The notes under the pieces were generated by a model. That model was not told the DNA's origin. It saw nothing but the letters and a program-made list of their open reading frames with translations, and ran no database searches. Below, piece after piece: positions 24,331 through 35,159 of a stretch of 64,000 nt of DNA. Each line of letters opens with the position of its first letter. Positions within the stretch are counted from its first letter, which is position 1. The translations under genes and the position numbers were made by a program. Source of the DNA: Portulaca oleracea (Eukaryota; Streptophyta; Magnoliopsida; Caryophyllales; Portulacaceae); the NCBI GenBank assembly GCA_029582165.1, contig CM055877.1:25542355-25606354 (forward strand), read 5' to 3'.

Positions 24331-24669
24331 TCATTGTTCACTCTCAATAGCATAATTGTTTTCTCATACCTACCCGTTGTTCACTCTCAATAGCATAAAT
24401 GTTCACTCATACCTACCTGAATCACATGCTCCAAGTGCTTGTAATATGTATTGCACCGGGATAGATCGAGTTGCCCCTCATTTTTAGAGTTAACTCTCGT
24501 TGGCAACTTGTTTACAACTTCCCAAAACCTCATCTTCCTCAAAAGCACTCTTTATCATCCTATCAATTTCTTTGTCCTCCTTACCCACCTTAGTCTATGG
24601 CTTTATTATCACCATTGTTGCTATTTTCATCACCTACCCAAAACGTTGTAAATCTTGCTCCTTCACATG

Positions 24670-25068
24670 CTACAATTTCATCAATAAATTCCCAACATTT
24701 GTGAAGAACTTAACGTTGACGCCCTTGATTATGATGTTATGTTTCATGTCATGTTCATCGAAGCTCTGATGTCCTTTAAGAAATTCAACCTTTTCCCCAA
24801 AAGAACCTAAATGGGTTGAGCCACCAAACTTGGACACAATACCCTTGAAGAAATTGGCCCTTGACCGATTGTGGGAATCCTTGTTGCTAAGATAATTCAT
24901 TCGGATCGAAAGGGAATCAATATGAGGAATTAAAGAAGCAAAGTGTTTAGAAACCAAGATGTGGATTGAAGGGTGCAGGGGGCGTGAATTAGGAAAGGTT
25001 AAGTGTAGTTTGCATAGTTTTGAGCACTTTTGTCTCAAATGGAAGTGTTGTAGAGACGAGTGTTTCAA
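24670..25068 (-). CDS. Hypothetical ORF, array unit 3
   Basis: A 132-codon frame beginning MKHSSLQHFHLRQKCSK and ending FFTNVGNLLMKL. The last part is read across the unit junction, so the full frame exists only because units are joined in tandem. It is rich in His, Ser and Lys. No domain, signal peptide or membrane segment was recognised. The sequence is unchanged from the unit 4 frame. Confidence 0.3.
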   Translation of the reverse strand: MKHSSLQHFHLRQKCSKLCKLHLTFPNSRPLHPSIHILVSKHFASLIPHIDSLSIRMNYLSNKDSHNRSRANFFKGIVSKFGGSTHLGSFGEKVEFLKGHQSFDEHDMKHNIIIKGVNVKFFTNVGNLLMKL

Positions 25069-25557
25069 ATATTATATAAATGTGTGCAATAAGTTCAGAC
25101 TTTTGTTCCTTAGGGACAAGTCTTTAGTCTAACATATTGTCCTCTTATTCATTTTTTATTTTTTTAGAAAAGGTCAAAGCTTTAGATCAAGCTAGTGTTT
25201 CACTTAGCATTTGGTATCTACATGTCTTACTGAAAACACAAAACAATACCCATTTTATATTCATCATCTTAAGTCACCCCTTGTCACCCATATTTGAAGC
25301 CCTTTTGTCTTCTTCATCTAGAGATCCTTAGAAATGCACACATAAAAGGGAAGATACTGAAGATTGGAGACATCCCATGAAGTCAAAAAATTGTTGGTGG
25401 GTACCCCACATTTTATGGGAGCTACTTTTAGCACCCTTTGTTTCTAGAATGCATTTTGAAGTACCTCATAATTTAGATTAACACTTACTGGAGGACAAAT
25501 CCGTGACTTTGACATGTTTTGGGTGAAGCCACCTGGATTGCAATTTCTTACATGCTC

Positions 25558-25581
25558 TTGGAGCACGTGCTCCAAATATGG
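25558..25581. promoter_or_regulatory. 18-bp palindrome plus CArG site, unit 3
   Basis: Identical copy of the site at 23058, in the third unit. The truncated fourth unit stops before this position. Confidence 0.5.
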
Positions 25582-25918
25582 TCATTGTTCACTCTCAATA
25601 GCATAATTGTTTTCTCATACCTACCCGTTGTTCACTCTCAATAGCATAAATGTTCACTCATACCTACCTGAATCACATGCTCCAAGTGCTTGTAATATGT
25701 ATTGCACCGGGATAGATCGAGTTGCCCCTCATTTTTAGAGTTAACTCGTTGGCAACTTGTTTACAACTTCCCAAAACCTCATCTTCCTCAAAAGCACTCT
25801 TTATCATCCTATCAATTTCTTTGTCCTCCTTACCCACCTTAGTCTATGGCTTTATTATCACCATTGTTGCTATTTTCATCACCTACCCAAAACGTTGTAA
25901 ATCTTGCTCCTTCACATG

Positions 25919-26317
25919 CTACAATTTCATCAATAAATTCCCAACATTTGTGAAGAACTTAACGTTGACGCCCTTGATTATGATGTTATGTTTCATGTCA
26001 TGTTCATCGAAGCTCTGATGTCCTTTAAGAAATTCAACCTTTTCCCCAAAAGAACCTAAATGGGTTGAGCCACCAAACTTGGACACAATACCCTTGAAGA
26101 AATTGGCCCTTGACCGATTGTGGGAATCCTTGTTGCTAAGATAATTCATTCGGATCGAAAGGGAATCAATATGAGGAATTAAAGAAGCAAAGTGTTTAGA
26201 AACCAAGATGTGGATTGAAGGGTGCAGGGGGCGTGAATTAGGAAAGGTTAAGTGTAGTTTGCATAGTTTTGAGCACTTTTGTCTCAAATGGAAGTGTTGT
26301 AGAGACGAGTGTTTCAA
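25919..26317 (-). CDS. Hypothetical ORF, array unit 4
   Basis: Identical in translation to the 132-codon frame of unit 3, which fits recent duplication rather than selection on an old gene. The function is unknown. Confidence 0.3.
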   Translation of the reverse strand: MKHSSLQHFHLRQKCSKLCKLHLTFPNSRPLHPSIHILVSKHFASLIPHIDSLSIRMNYLSNKDSHNRSRANFFKGIVSKFGGSTHLGSFGEKVEFLKGHQSFDEHDMKHNIIIKGVNVKFFTNVGNLLMKL

Positions 26318-26617
26318 ATATTATATAAATGTGTGCAATAAGTTCAGACTTTTGTTCCTTAGGGACAAGTCTTTAGTCTAACATATTGTCCTCTTATTCA
26401 TTTTTATTTTTTTAGAAAAGGTCAAAGCTTTAGATCAAGCTAGTGTTTCACTTAGCATTTGGTATCTACATGTCTTACTGAAAACACAAAACAATACCCA
26501 TTTTATATTCATCATCTTAAGTCACCCCTTGTCACCCATATTTGAAGCCCTTTTGTCTTACTGGAAACATTTAACTATTTGATACGTCGAGGTTTAGTAA
26601 ATTGAACTATTTGACAC

Positions 26618-27025
26618 TAGGGGTGGGCAATGGGCCGGGGACCCATAGGGTTAAGAGGGTCGGGCCCTAAAAAATAAGGGTTGTCAAATGGTCGGGGCGT
26701 TTCACAATGTTAAAGGGTCGGTGAACCGACCGGACTGGGTCGACCTATCAATAACTCAAAATAAATGGTTTTTCCTATTATTTTAAATGCTAACCTTAAA
26801 TATATTATTAATACTCCACATTAAATAATAATTAGCATAATTACTTTTTTTGGTACAAATACACTTAATTTTAACTTTAGGGTAAAACGGGTTGGCCCAT
26901 GGGCCGACCCTTATTTTTACTAGAAAGCCCTGACCCGACACATTACTACAAAGGGCTGACCTGGACCCGACCCTACATGACTAATGGGTCGACCCTGACT
27001 TGACCCGACCCATTGGCTACCCCTG
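26618..27025. mobile_element. hAT-type MITE, 408 bp, with 8-bp target duplication
   Basis: The ends are TAGGGGTGGGCAATGGG and, inverted, CAGGGGTAGCCAATGGG. The 8-bp sequence TTTGACAC flanks it exactly on both sides (26610-26617 and 27026-27033), as hAT insertion predicts. The interior is rich in gggtcgg / ccgaccc words near the ends and AT-rich in the middle. It is non-coding. Confidence 0.92.
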
Positions 27026-27274
27026 TTTGACACCACTACTTTGAAAATGAATTATAAGGTTCCTTTACCTTTGTAATTGGTGTTTTAAAAGGTGACAATT
27101 CACAATTTGAGTGGTCGGACCATGTCATTAGGGTTGCAGATATCTTATTCAATCAACTTCAAGATTGATGCAAGTTGAGTTTGCACAAAACCGGCGATAT
27201 TTCGGTGTAGTTCTTATTGCTATGCTTTTGCACTTTGAACCTTCTTAATCCTATCTGTTTGAGCTTCTTGAGTA

Positions 27275-27530
27275 GTCCCTCCGTTCCTAAATATTTGTCA
27301 CTTTTGGCTTTTTATGGTCTTCAAAGCACTATTTTAACCTTGATTTTCTAACGTGATATATTCAAAAGTACTGCATAAATATATTCATATGAAAGGGTTT
27401 TTCTCCTTAAATCTAATGATGCTAATTTTATATTTAAAATCATTATATAAATTGGATGAATAATGGTCAAAGTTTACAAAGGTTTGACCGCACGTACCCT
27501 ATAGTATTAGATAATAAGGAATAGTGGGAG
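27275..27530. mobile_element. Stowaway MITE, 256 bp
   Basis: GTCCCTCCGTTCCTAAATAT at the left and its weaker inverted match ATAAGGAATAGTGGGAG at the right, flanked by TA. It is non-coding. Confidence 0.75.
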
Positions 27531-27861
27531 TATCTTGTTTTCTTCAACTTTAGAGTTTAATCATCCTCGTCTCAATCATTGAGGTTGTACACTAGTAAAA
27601 GTATGTGGACTTCGTTCTTATGGGACCAGTAGGAACTAGGAAGAGAAATGGCTTAGAGAGTTGGGTATATCCTCCTTTTGCTAAGACCTTGCAATTAAAA
27701 TGCCTGTTCTTTGTGTCCTTTGGTTTGTTGGCAATAGTTAAGCCTTCATGCATATCTTTAAGTGGTTGCAGTTAAAATGGATACATCCTTCACTATTGAG
27801 CCTTTTTAAAAGTAATCTCTTATCGCTTATTATATGACTTATGTAAGCCGTTAAAGACTAA

Positions 27862-28184
27862 GGCCCTGTTTGGCAATCAACTGTTAGCTGTTTGAATTAG
27901 CGGTTTGTATTAGTTGTTAATAGTTAGCTGTTTGAGTTAGTTGTTTGACTTAGCTGTTTAGATTAGCTATTTGCAGTAATAATGTTTGGTAAAATTAGTT
28001 GTTTCAGAAACAACTATTATTAAAAAGCTATTTCGAATAATTTTTTGAAAAACAACTTTATGAGTCCAAACTGCTAACTCAAAACCTATTAACCAAACAC
28101 AATATTAGCTGTTTTGACTAGTCAAAAATGCTGATTAGCCTCAAAAAACACTTTTTGCTCCAAAATATGTTGCTAAATGAGGCC
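27862..28184. mobile_element. Tourist-like (PIF/Harbinger) MITE, 323 bp
   Basis: The left end GGCCCTGTTTGGCAA and inverted right end GGCCTCATTTAGCAA are flanked by TAA on both sides, the 3-bp target duplication of PIF/Harbinger elements. The interior has repeated ttagctgttt words. It is non-coding. Confidence 0.8.
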
Positions 28185-28799
28185 TAATTGAAAAATGTTG
28201 TAGGAGAATATTGTAATCTCTTATGTGTTAAGGTAAATGCTCTATGCATAAAGGTGCCTTAGTAAGTCCTTTTTAATTATTGCCTTAGGAAATAACATTT
28301 TCAAAATTTTCGTTTTTTTACAAAGGTTGCACTTATAAAGAAAAACAACGTACTAGAATGTTTGAGATACAATCATTCGCATTGGTGGTTCTTATATATC
28401 GAGTAACTTGCCTTTGGATCTAATCATCTAAACGTCTCTTGTGGGAGCTTATGGTGCCTAGCGTCCGCAACGTGTTCGTCTTCATTAGATATTTGAGCAA
28501 GATGATACCTAATCAAGAAGCACAAAAAATAAAATAAGAAGTAGGAAACAAATATTCAGAATTAATAATTTTTTAAGGAAGTTAATTTTGAACCTGATCG
28601 AATTACCCATGTGATTTTCTTATTGTCTTTGATAAAATAATTTCTATGCTAATGTTTTTCTCCTTTCTAGACCATCACTTTGTTATTTGTCTAACTCTCT
28701 TTCAAATGGTTCCGATTATTATGAGAGATACTATTGGCACACTTGTTAGTTTATACTTGCTAGCTATTTGACCATTTGTATTACCTTTTTTTTGTTATT

Positions 28800-29090
28800 T
28801 ATAGACCTCTCAAAACAGAACCGAAAATCCGAACCTAGACCTGAACCATAATCTACGCCAAATAGATGATTCGATCTTGATCTGAACCCGAAGAAAACCC
28901 GACCTGAAATGGATACGAACCGCAACCTGACAAGTGACCCAATTAAGCTCCACACCCAATCAAACCATAACCAAAACCCAATCTGAGAGAACCTCACCCA
29001 AACCAATCCGAATAAGGCTCACCTGAAATAAGCCCCAAACCTGAACTCGTACCCTAACTGAATCGAAATTGGTTCACCCTATTGCCAACC
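28800..29090. mobile_element. Possible hAT-type remnant
   Basis: The stretch is rich in ccgaacc / cctgaacc words and ends ACCCTATTGCCAACC, which inverted (GGTTGGCAATAGGGT) resembles the hAT-type ends elsewhere in the window. No left end or target duplication was found. Confidence 0.3.
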
Positions 29091-29429
29091 TGAGCCGATT
29101 CACTCGTTTGCCAAGTCTAGTTATTTATGTTAGGTAATTATGCCCGGTGTTTTCAAGGAAAAAACCGTTTAAGTGAAATTATCTATTTACGACAAAGTTG
29201 TGAGACGAAGGACTTGGCTATTAAGTGTTTGGCAATAGTTAGCTGTTTAAGAAAGACATATTTGGTGAAATTCCATATATGTCCTTGATCTAAGCTAATT
29301 TTAATTGAACATGGCTATGTACTTATGAATGAAGGGAGACATTTAGTATTTTGGATAACAATATTAGACTTATCTAGAATATGTGAAGTAATTTTATTCA
29401 TAAAAAAGTTCTTACTAATAGTTATATAT

Positions 29430-29625
29430 AATCTAAAGGGTTTTTGGACTCTAATATACTATACTTTGGGGGTGTTAGACAATGATACATCGAATTTATT
29501 TCTTCGACATTAATATACTGTCCTTTGGGGGTGTTGGACAATAAAGCACGTGAAATGATTCCAGAGGTAATTGACTCGGTGGCGGTCTTATGTGGCAGGT
29601 TGAGAAGCAAAAAAAAAAAAAAAAG
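29430..29625. mobile_element. Partial copy of the 13.7-kb fold-back family
   Basis: TTTTTGGACTCTAATATACT and two later TTGGGGGTGTTGGACAATA-like words match the arms of the elements at 13727 and 48633. The second arm is missing. Confidence 0.45.
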
Positions 29626-29631
29626 CTTCAC

Positions 29632-32600
29632 TAAACTAATGTCATGTCACCATGTACTAAACTAATATTTGCTCACATGTTTTATAAAGCAATATAATTT
29701 AATTATAAACATTATCTTATCTTTCAATAAATGAATAAATGTTCTCTTAAGAATAATGTCAATTGTATGAACTAATCTCATAATATTTATTAATAAGAGC
29801 AATTTGTTTAATATTTATTAATAAGAGCAATATGTTGTTTTGACGCCTCGTTGATAAGTTATATTTCCCTCATTATTTCGTTATTTATGTACGAAATATT
29901 TGATATAAAAATTGTCGCATTGTGGCCCACCCCAATGAAACATCCTGGCTCCACCCTTGCATGTATGCGCGCGGGCATGTGTGTGTATAAGTGTGTCTCC
30001 ATGGCATTAAAAATTATTAGATTAGTTTGTTTAGACTCTTTATCTGGCATGTGGTAAGTGTTCACTTTTTAATTTTTGTTGTGATGTGGCAGACTTTGTA
30101 GATAGCTTGCGTTTTGAATTTACGTGTGTGTGTTGAGTGCATATTTTTTTTGGAGGATGTTCAACATTATTTGTATAGTTTCTGTGCATATTAATTAACG
30201 TTCATCTTTATAACTCTTAATTATAATGAACAATAATTATCTAAAAAGAAGAATAATGACATTTAATAATGTTATAAATCACAAAGGTGCTATTTCCATT
30301 GGTTAATAAATCAAAGATTTTAAATTCACTAATTTTGAGTGTTGTTATCTACTTTTCTCTAAATTTTCAATATTATTTGTATAAGCCAAGTTAGACTTTA
30401 TCCTAACAAGCTAAGGGTATTTTCTGTAATAACACTTTTTTACTAGTTTTTTAATTTGCATGTTTTTGTCAACCCAACAGAGGGGGGATATATGTGCAAT
30501 GCTATATATGTGTTTTCCTCTACCATATAAAAAACTTGTACTCTCCTATACCATAATCCATTAACTATTATAATTAGATAGTTCAAAGATATAAAGTTGA
30601 CAACCCTGTGAACAAAGTTAAACCGAGCTTTTAAATATCTTCCCCGCAAACACAATGAAAATGTATCGTCTATGAAATAGATAATGATAGTAAGACAAGA
30701 TGGGGAAAAGAAAGTATACGAGTAATGATCACGTTATTACCAAATAAGTAATGAATAATACATTAGAATTGTTTATGGGTGCTCTTTACGAGTATGTACT
30801 AATTTCTCACGAGACACATTTATTGTCTACATTCTGGTTTGCCTTTTGGTGTTAAATTTCTTTGTCATTCATTAGATGTGTCACACAGGGTTTTATCCAA
30901 TATTTGTACCTGTAAGATGATATATGATTCATGAAGGTTGGGGGAAGGGGTATGTGATTTTATAAATCGGGGAACTATATATTTTTTTTAATTGGAATAA
31001 GAGAAACACTGTTTGTCACATCTGAAAAGGAACTTTGCAGAAACTTGTAACTAACAACATACTTTGGAGCACATGTTTTTCACTGTAGCTCTCTTAGCTA
31101 TTAGCATTTTAAATACAAACCTCATTATTCTCATAATATCTTACCTCTTCATCTAAGAAAAACAGCACTGTTCTTGCAAATATCCTCTAACTTTCCAATA
31201 TGTTGATGTCCTTTGTATTCACCCACCGTCAAAAGATTGGCATGTGTAAGGAGCATGTACCTGCCAATTCCATACTTTTGTTAGTCAAGCACATTTTGGT
31301 CACTTTGATACGCATGCAATCAAATAGCTTTGAATTGACTTGTTGCTGGAATTTTACTGTTGATGTTGATGGTCAAATACTGCAACAATTATTGCATTTA
31401 TACATCCTTGATTCATGAAAAGAACATGTTAGGTGCATACATTGATTTTCTATAGTTATTAATGATATTTCTTTAGTGTTAGTATAGATATTTCTCTTGG
31501 TCGTTGGCTCATGTATGGATAAACAACCACTAGACTCGTAAAGTGCGGGACACTTGTGTCTGTGGAGGAGTCTCCTGTAGCCCCGTGCATGGTTCATGTT
31601 GCTCGACTCCTGTATGCTTGTGTGTAGTTCATTTTGTCATCACTTCATACGTTGGTGGTGTGCATGTATTTGTTTCATACTTTTATGAAAATTGATGTTG
31701 CATAAACCTGCTACCTTTTTTGGATTAATTCATCGTGTATTACTTTGCACTACCTTTAGTTTTCTACCTTTTAGTTTATAGTATTTTGATCATGTTTGCA
31801 CTTGTAGAGAAAGAAACTAATGGAAATTGTGATTTAAAGGGGGCTTTGTTATCATGGAGAGCTAAACTGTTTTACAGATAGGATTTCTTTGCATTAGGCT
31901 TAGTTTGAAGAAGCGTGTTCAGGGAACACTACTTTGCTTTAAAGTCCGAAGCCTAAGTCATACGTTGCTAACAAAAGTCAAGGCTTTTCTCTTCTCTTAA
32001 ACGAATGGTTCAAACTTTTTCGTAGTGGGACACCATTCCCTCTTACTTTTCATGAGTTTTCTCTATAATTAAAATATTTGTCTACCTTTCTCTCTATTTG
32101 CATGTGTATCGCGTTTACCTATCTCACTATCCCTCGTAGCGCAAAAAAAATCCAAAGTTTGTGGTAGTTTTCGTCGATGCATTGATGTCTAATCTCTTCT
32201 TTGATGCCATATCTAACTTATTGCAGACAATTATGCTCTGGAAAGATATTTAAGCATTTGTACAATTTACAAGTGCTCTTTGCAATCTAAAAAGCCGCAT
32301 TTTTGCCTTGAAACTCGTGTCCTAGGCTCCACTAACCTTTGCACTTTAATGTACTTTGAGCTTTTTTAAAGTAATGATAAATTGCTTTGATGGTTTGCTG
32401 AAGCTTTTATAGAAAAGTTACCGTCACTAGGCACCGAATCGTTTCTGCTTGCCACAAGGTTGTGTTATGGATCAGTCTGGGTTGTAATTTAGAAGTGGAT
32501 GTCGCAACTTATAACTTGTAAGTCTACTTTTTATAATGATTGATGATAGTGTTAGTATAAGGGATTTCATCTTTGGATTCTAGAGGTTGAGTAAGCAAAT

Positions 32601-33697
32601 AGAATATAAGGTTTGATGAATATGAAGAAGCTTCTTTGAAGCTCATAAGACTTTTGACTTAATGAATCTTCTCTTGTTGGGTTTTTTAAGAAGTTATTGG
32701 GAGTGCTTTTGAGATTACATGTGGTATCATAAGAGGGGAATACTTTCCATTTTGTTATTTTTAACTATTGCATTTGGGAAGATTATACATTTTGAACTAT
32801 TTCGACAGAGATAACAATTGCCTTTTGTGGGTGCGGCAAGGCTATCATCAAACTTTTTATGATAAAGGCTATTTAATTACAGAATAATGGGAACTTGTGA
32901 TACTCTTGTTTTGGTGTGATCGGGGCTATAAAAAAGAGAAAAGTTGTCTCCACATGCGCCCTCGAGCTCGAAAGGGTAGGCAGAAAATAGGCTATGGTCC
33001 ATAGGCATATGTAAACTTTATATTAATTTGCTACGCTTGGTAGAAAATGGGCTATTTTCCTTGGTATACATAAATGTAATAAGGATACTTGGGATGTCCA
33101 CAGTTCAATATCAAAGCATATGCGTGATGTATTGTTTCCCCGCTGAATTGGAGTTGTGTAGTTTTTTTAGTGTTTTAAGGATTTTTCAATGATATTTAAG
33201 TTATATCGCGTAGAATTTTAATTGTAAATAGAACAGTGTAGTACTGTTAGTTACAACAATAGTATCATCAAAATGTTATTCCTACCCATCAGTGTGTGTG
33301 TTCACATATCAAACCAAAAATACATAAGTTTGTGCATTTAATGTATAGTGCAAAAAATTCAGATTATTAAAGACGGATGCAAATACTGTGCGGAAAAATG
33401 ATCCCATAGTAATTTCACCTTTTTAATATCTTTGTCAAGACAAATAGCGGCGAAGTCTTAACGTGAAGATGTCAAAAGTGCTAGGATTTTGAGGTGTTTG
33501 AAGATAAGAACTATGACATGTGAATTGTCATAATCTGCTGTATGAGTTTGTCCTAATGTGTCATTTAGCCTTCTGGGTGTTTGGTCCTCTTTTATGTTAT
33601 ATTGTATGTCTGCATTCATTAATAGGTTAACTCAACCGAGTTTTCATATGTGTTTATTTTATCTACGGTTTGGTACTTTATGTTTATCAACTTAAAT
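29632..33697. other. Unassigned AT-rich DNA
   Basis: No exon, RNA gene or clear transposon end was recognised. Short open frames such as 31200-31418 have no domain. The 31.1-33 kb part has higher sequence complexity and could hold introns or untranslated exons of an undetected gene. Confidence 0.3.
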
Positions 33698-33762
33698 CCC
33701 CCCCCCCCCCACACAGAAAACCAAACAAAAAAAAGTAACCCTGAACCGGGGGGGGGGGGGGG
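33698..33762. repeat. C13 and G15 runs as an inverted pair
   Basis: Thirteen C (33698-33710) and fifteen G (33748-33762) are separated by 37 bp. The two runs are complementary and could form a 13-bp all-GC stem. Confidence 0.85.
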
Positions 33763-35003
33763 ACGATGTACTATATAGTTACCTTACTAACATGTAGGAT
33801 CAGTATAACTATTGTTTTACTTAAATAATGTGATCCGAACTGTATTATTTGTGTGCTTGGGAAATGTCAGTATGAAAATAGAGGTAAGTAGTGTCTGGGT
33901 TGTGGAGAGGGGGAAAGGGTGGGTGAAAGTTTCACTCCTGGAAGGCTGTACCCCCCATTTTCATTCATCCTCAAATTGAGGGAGCAGGGGGTGAAAGGAG
34001 GGCTATTAAAAGCTCTCTACCCTTCCCTCTCTGCTCATAATGGGGGGAAACATTGTTACAACTGTAAAGTTGTGGTTTGTCCACGTTTTTCTAAGTATTC
34101 TTTATGTTTATTCCTTTATTGTTTATGTCCAACTTGATATTCTACCATCAATATTATTGGAACCTAGGACTAGCCCAGTAGACTGCAGGTGCTGTTACTG
34201 GCAAAAACTTTCTAAGATGTTAGAACACTTCTATCATTGCCACATTTTATTATATGTCCCGGTGGATTGGTTACACACATATTATCCATAGGACATAGGA
34301 TCAGCTGGTTGAAGCTTCTAGGGAAATTTGAGTAAAAGGCTACAGTCAAAAAGTAGTTGAACATTTGGGCTGGGTCATTGTTTGTGTTGGATGACAAAAT
34401 GAATGGAGGTGTATTATATATTGTAGGTTACTGTTCAAAATATTTGCGAAGGGAAGTCAATCTTAAGCTATAAGTGATATGTCATCAAACCAAAAGCCGT
34501 ATATTTTATGAGATGGATTTCAGGTTTTAGCTGATGGGAAGACTAGATAAACACACGACACTTGCACTTCTTTGTTCTTTTGCATTATTACATGAGTTAC
34601 AGAAGTAAACAGACTTTGTTTTTCCTTTTTTCTCACTCTCACACCCTCTATCTCATTTTTTTCTTTTTTCAAAGTTAATTAAAAAAACAAAAACTCAGCA
34701 TTTGTTGCGTGCAGCCATTGTTTCTTTGTCCAAGACAAACCTATTGTTTTCCTAATTGTCTGATGTTTATACTATCATTCAGCAGCAGGAGCAGGACACT
34801 TTGATCTGTGATTTTAAATCACCATTACATAATAGAATAAAACATTGTAACCTTGGGGAATTTGACGATACTGTATCTCCCGTGACTCTCATTTCTAGTA
34901 CAGCTGTAGTCTGCTGCAGTGAAAAACAAGGGTCAAACAATTACTAGATCGAATTTTTGGGAGGATAAGTACCAAAGATTACAATGGTTTATAGTAGGTG
35001 ATA
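33763..35003 (-). other. Downstream / 3' untranslated region of the MADS gene
   Basis: The DNA following the stop codon at 35004 on the minus strand. No further MADS exon was seen. A definite poly(A) signal close to the stop was not found. AATAAAAT on the minus strand near 34243-34250 is a distant candidate. The plus-strand frame at 34756-34947 has no domain. Confidence 0.35.
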
Positions 35004-35159
35004 TTACCCCAGCTTGATGGCACCTCCTGGTGCTGGGTTTTGCTGCTGTGGTTGACTGAGTGCTAAGTGCACAGGTCCATTTGTGTCCTCACTGGCTTCT
35101 TCACTGTTGGTGACCATAGCATCTCTGTTGACGCCACTTGAATCTCCTCTACCATATAC
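35004..35159 (-). CDS. AGL17-like gene, exon 7 (C-terminal region and stop)
   Basis: 156 bp after TTGTCTCAG, encoding [13 protein letters not shown], then [16 protein letters not shown] and a TAA stop after AIKLG. Confidence 0.9.
   Translation of the reverse strand, partial: VYGRGDSSGVNRDAMVTNSEEASEDTNGPVHLALSQPQQQNPAPGGAIKLG

Larger units (their letters stand above)
22214..26559. repeat. Tandem array of 3.5 units of about 1.25 kb
   Basis: Unit starts, marked by the word cttaacgttgacgccc, lie at 22214, 23460, 24709 and 25958, giving periods of 1246, 1249 and 1249 bp. The last unit stops at about 26559, mid-unit. Units are almost identical, differing by a few substitutions and small indels, so amplification is recent. 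Each full unit carries the same features: a minus-strand open frame of up to 132 codons, a plus-strand open frame starting MSSYSFFIFLEKV, a second one near its end, and an 18-bp perfect palindrome next to a CArG-type site. No transposon ends or known domain were recognised. Tandem duplication by unequal exchange is the simplest explanation. Collapsed or expanded assembly is an alternative. Confidence 0.95.

Noticed and set aside
22214..26559. CRISPR-like or satellite interpretation of the array
   Set aside because: Units are 1.25 kb and directly adjacent without spacers. Only 3.5 copies are present, so neither fits.
34756..34947. Open frame of 63 codons near the MADS 3' end
   Set aside because: It is antisense to the MADS downstream region, with no domain and no splice context.
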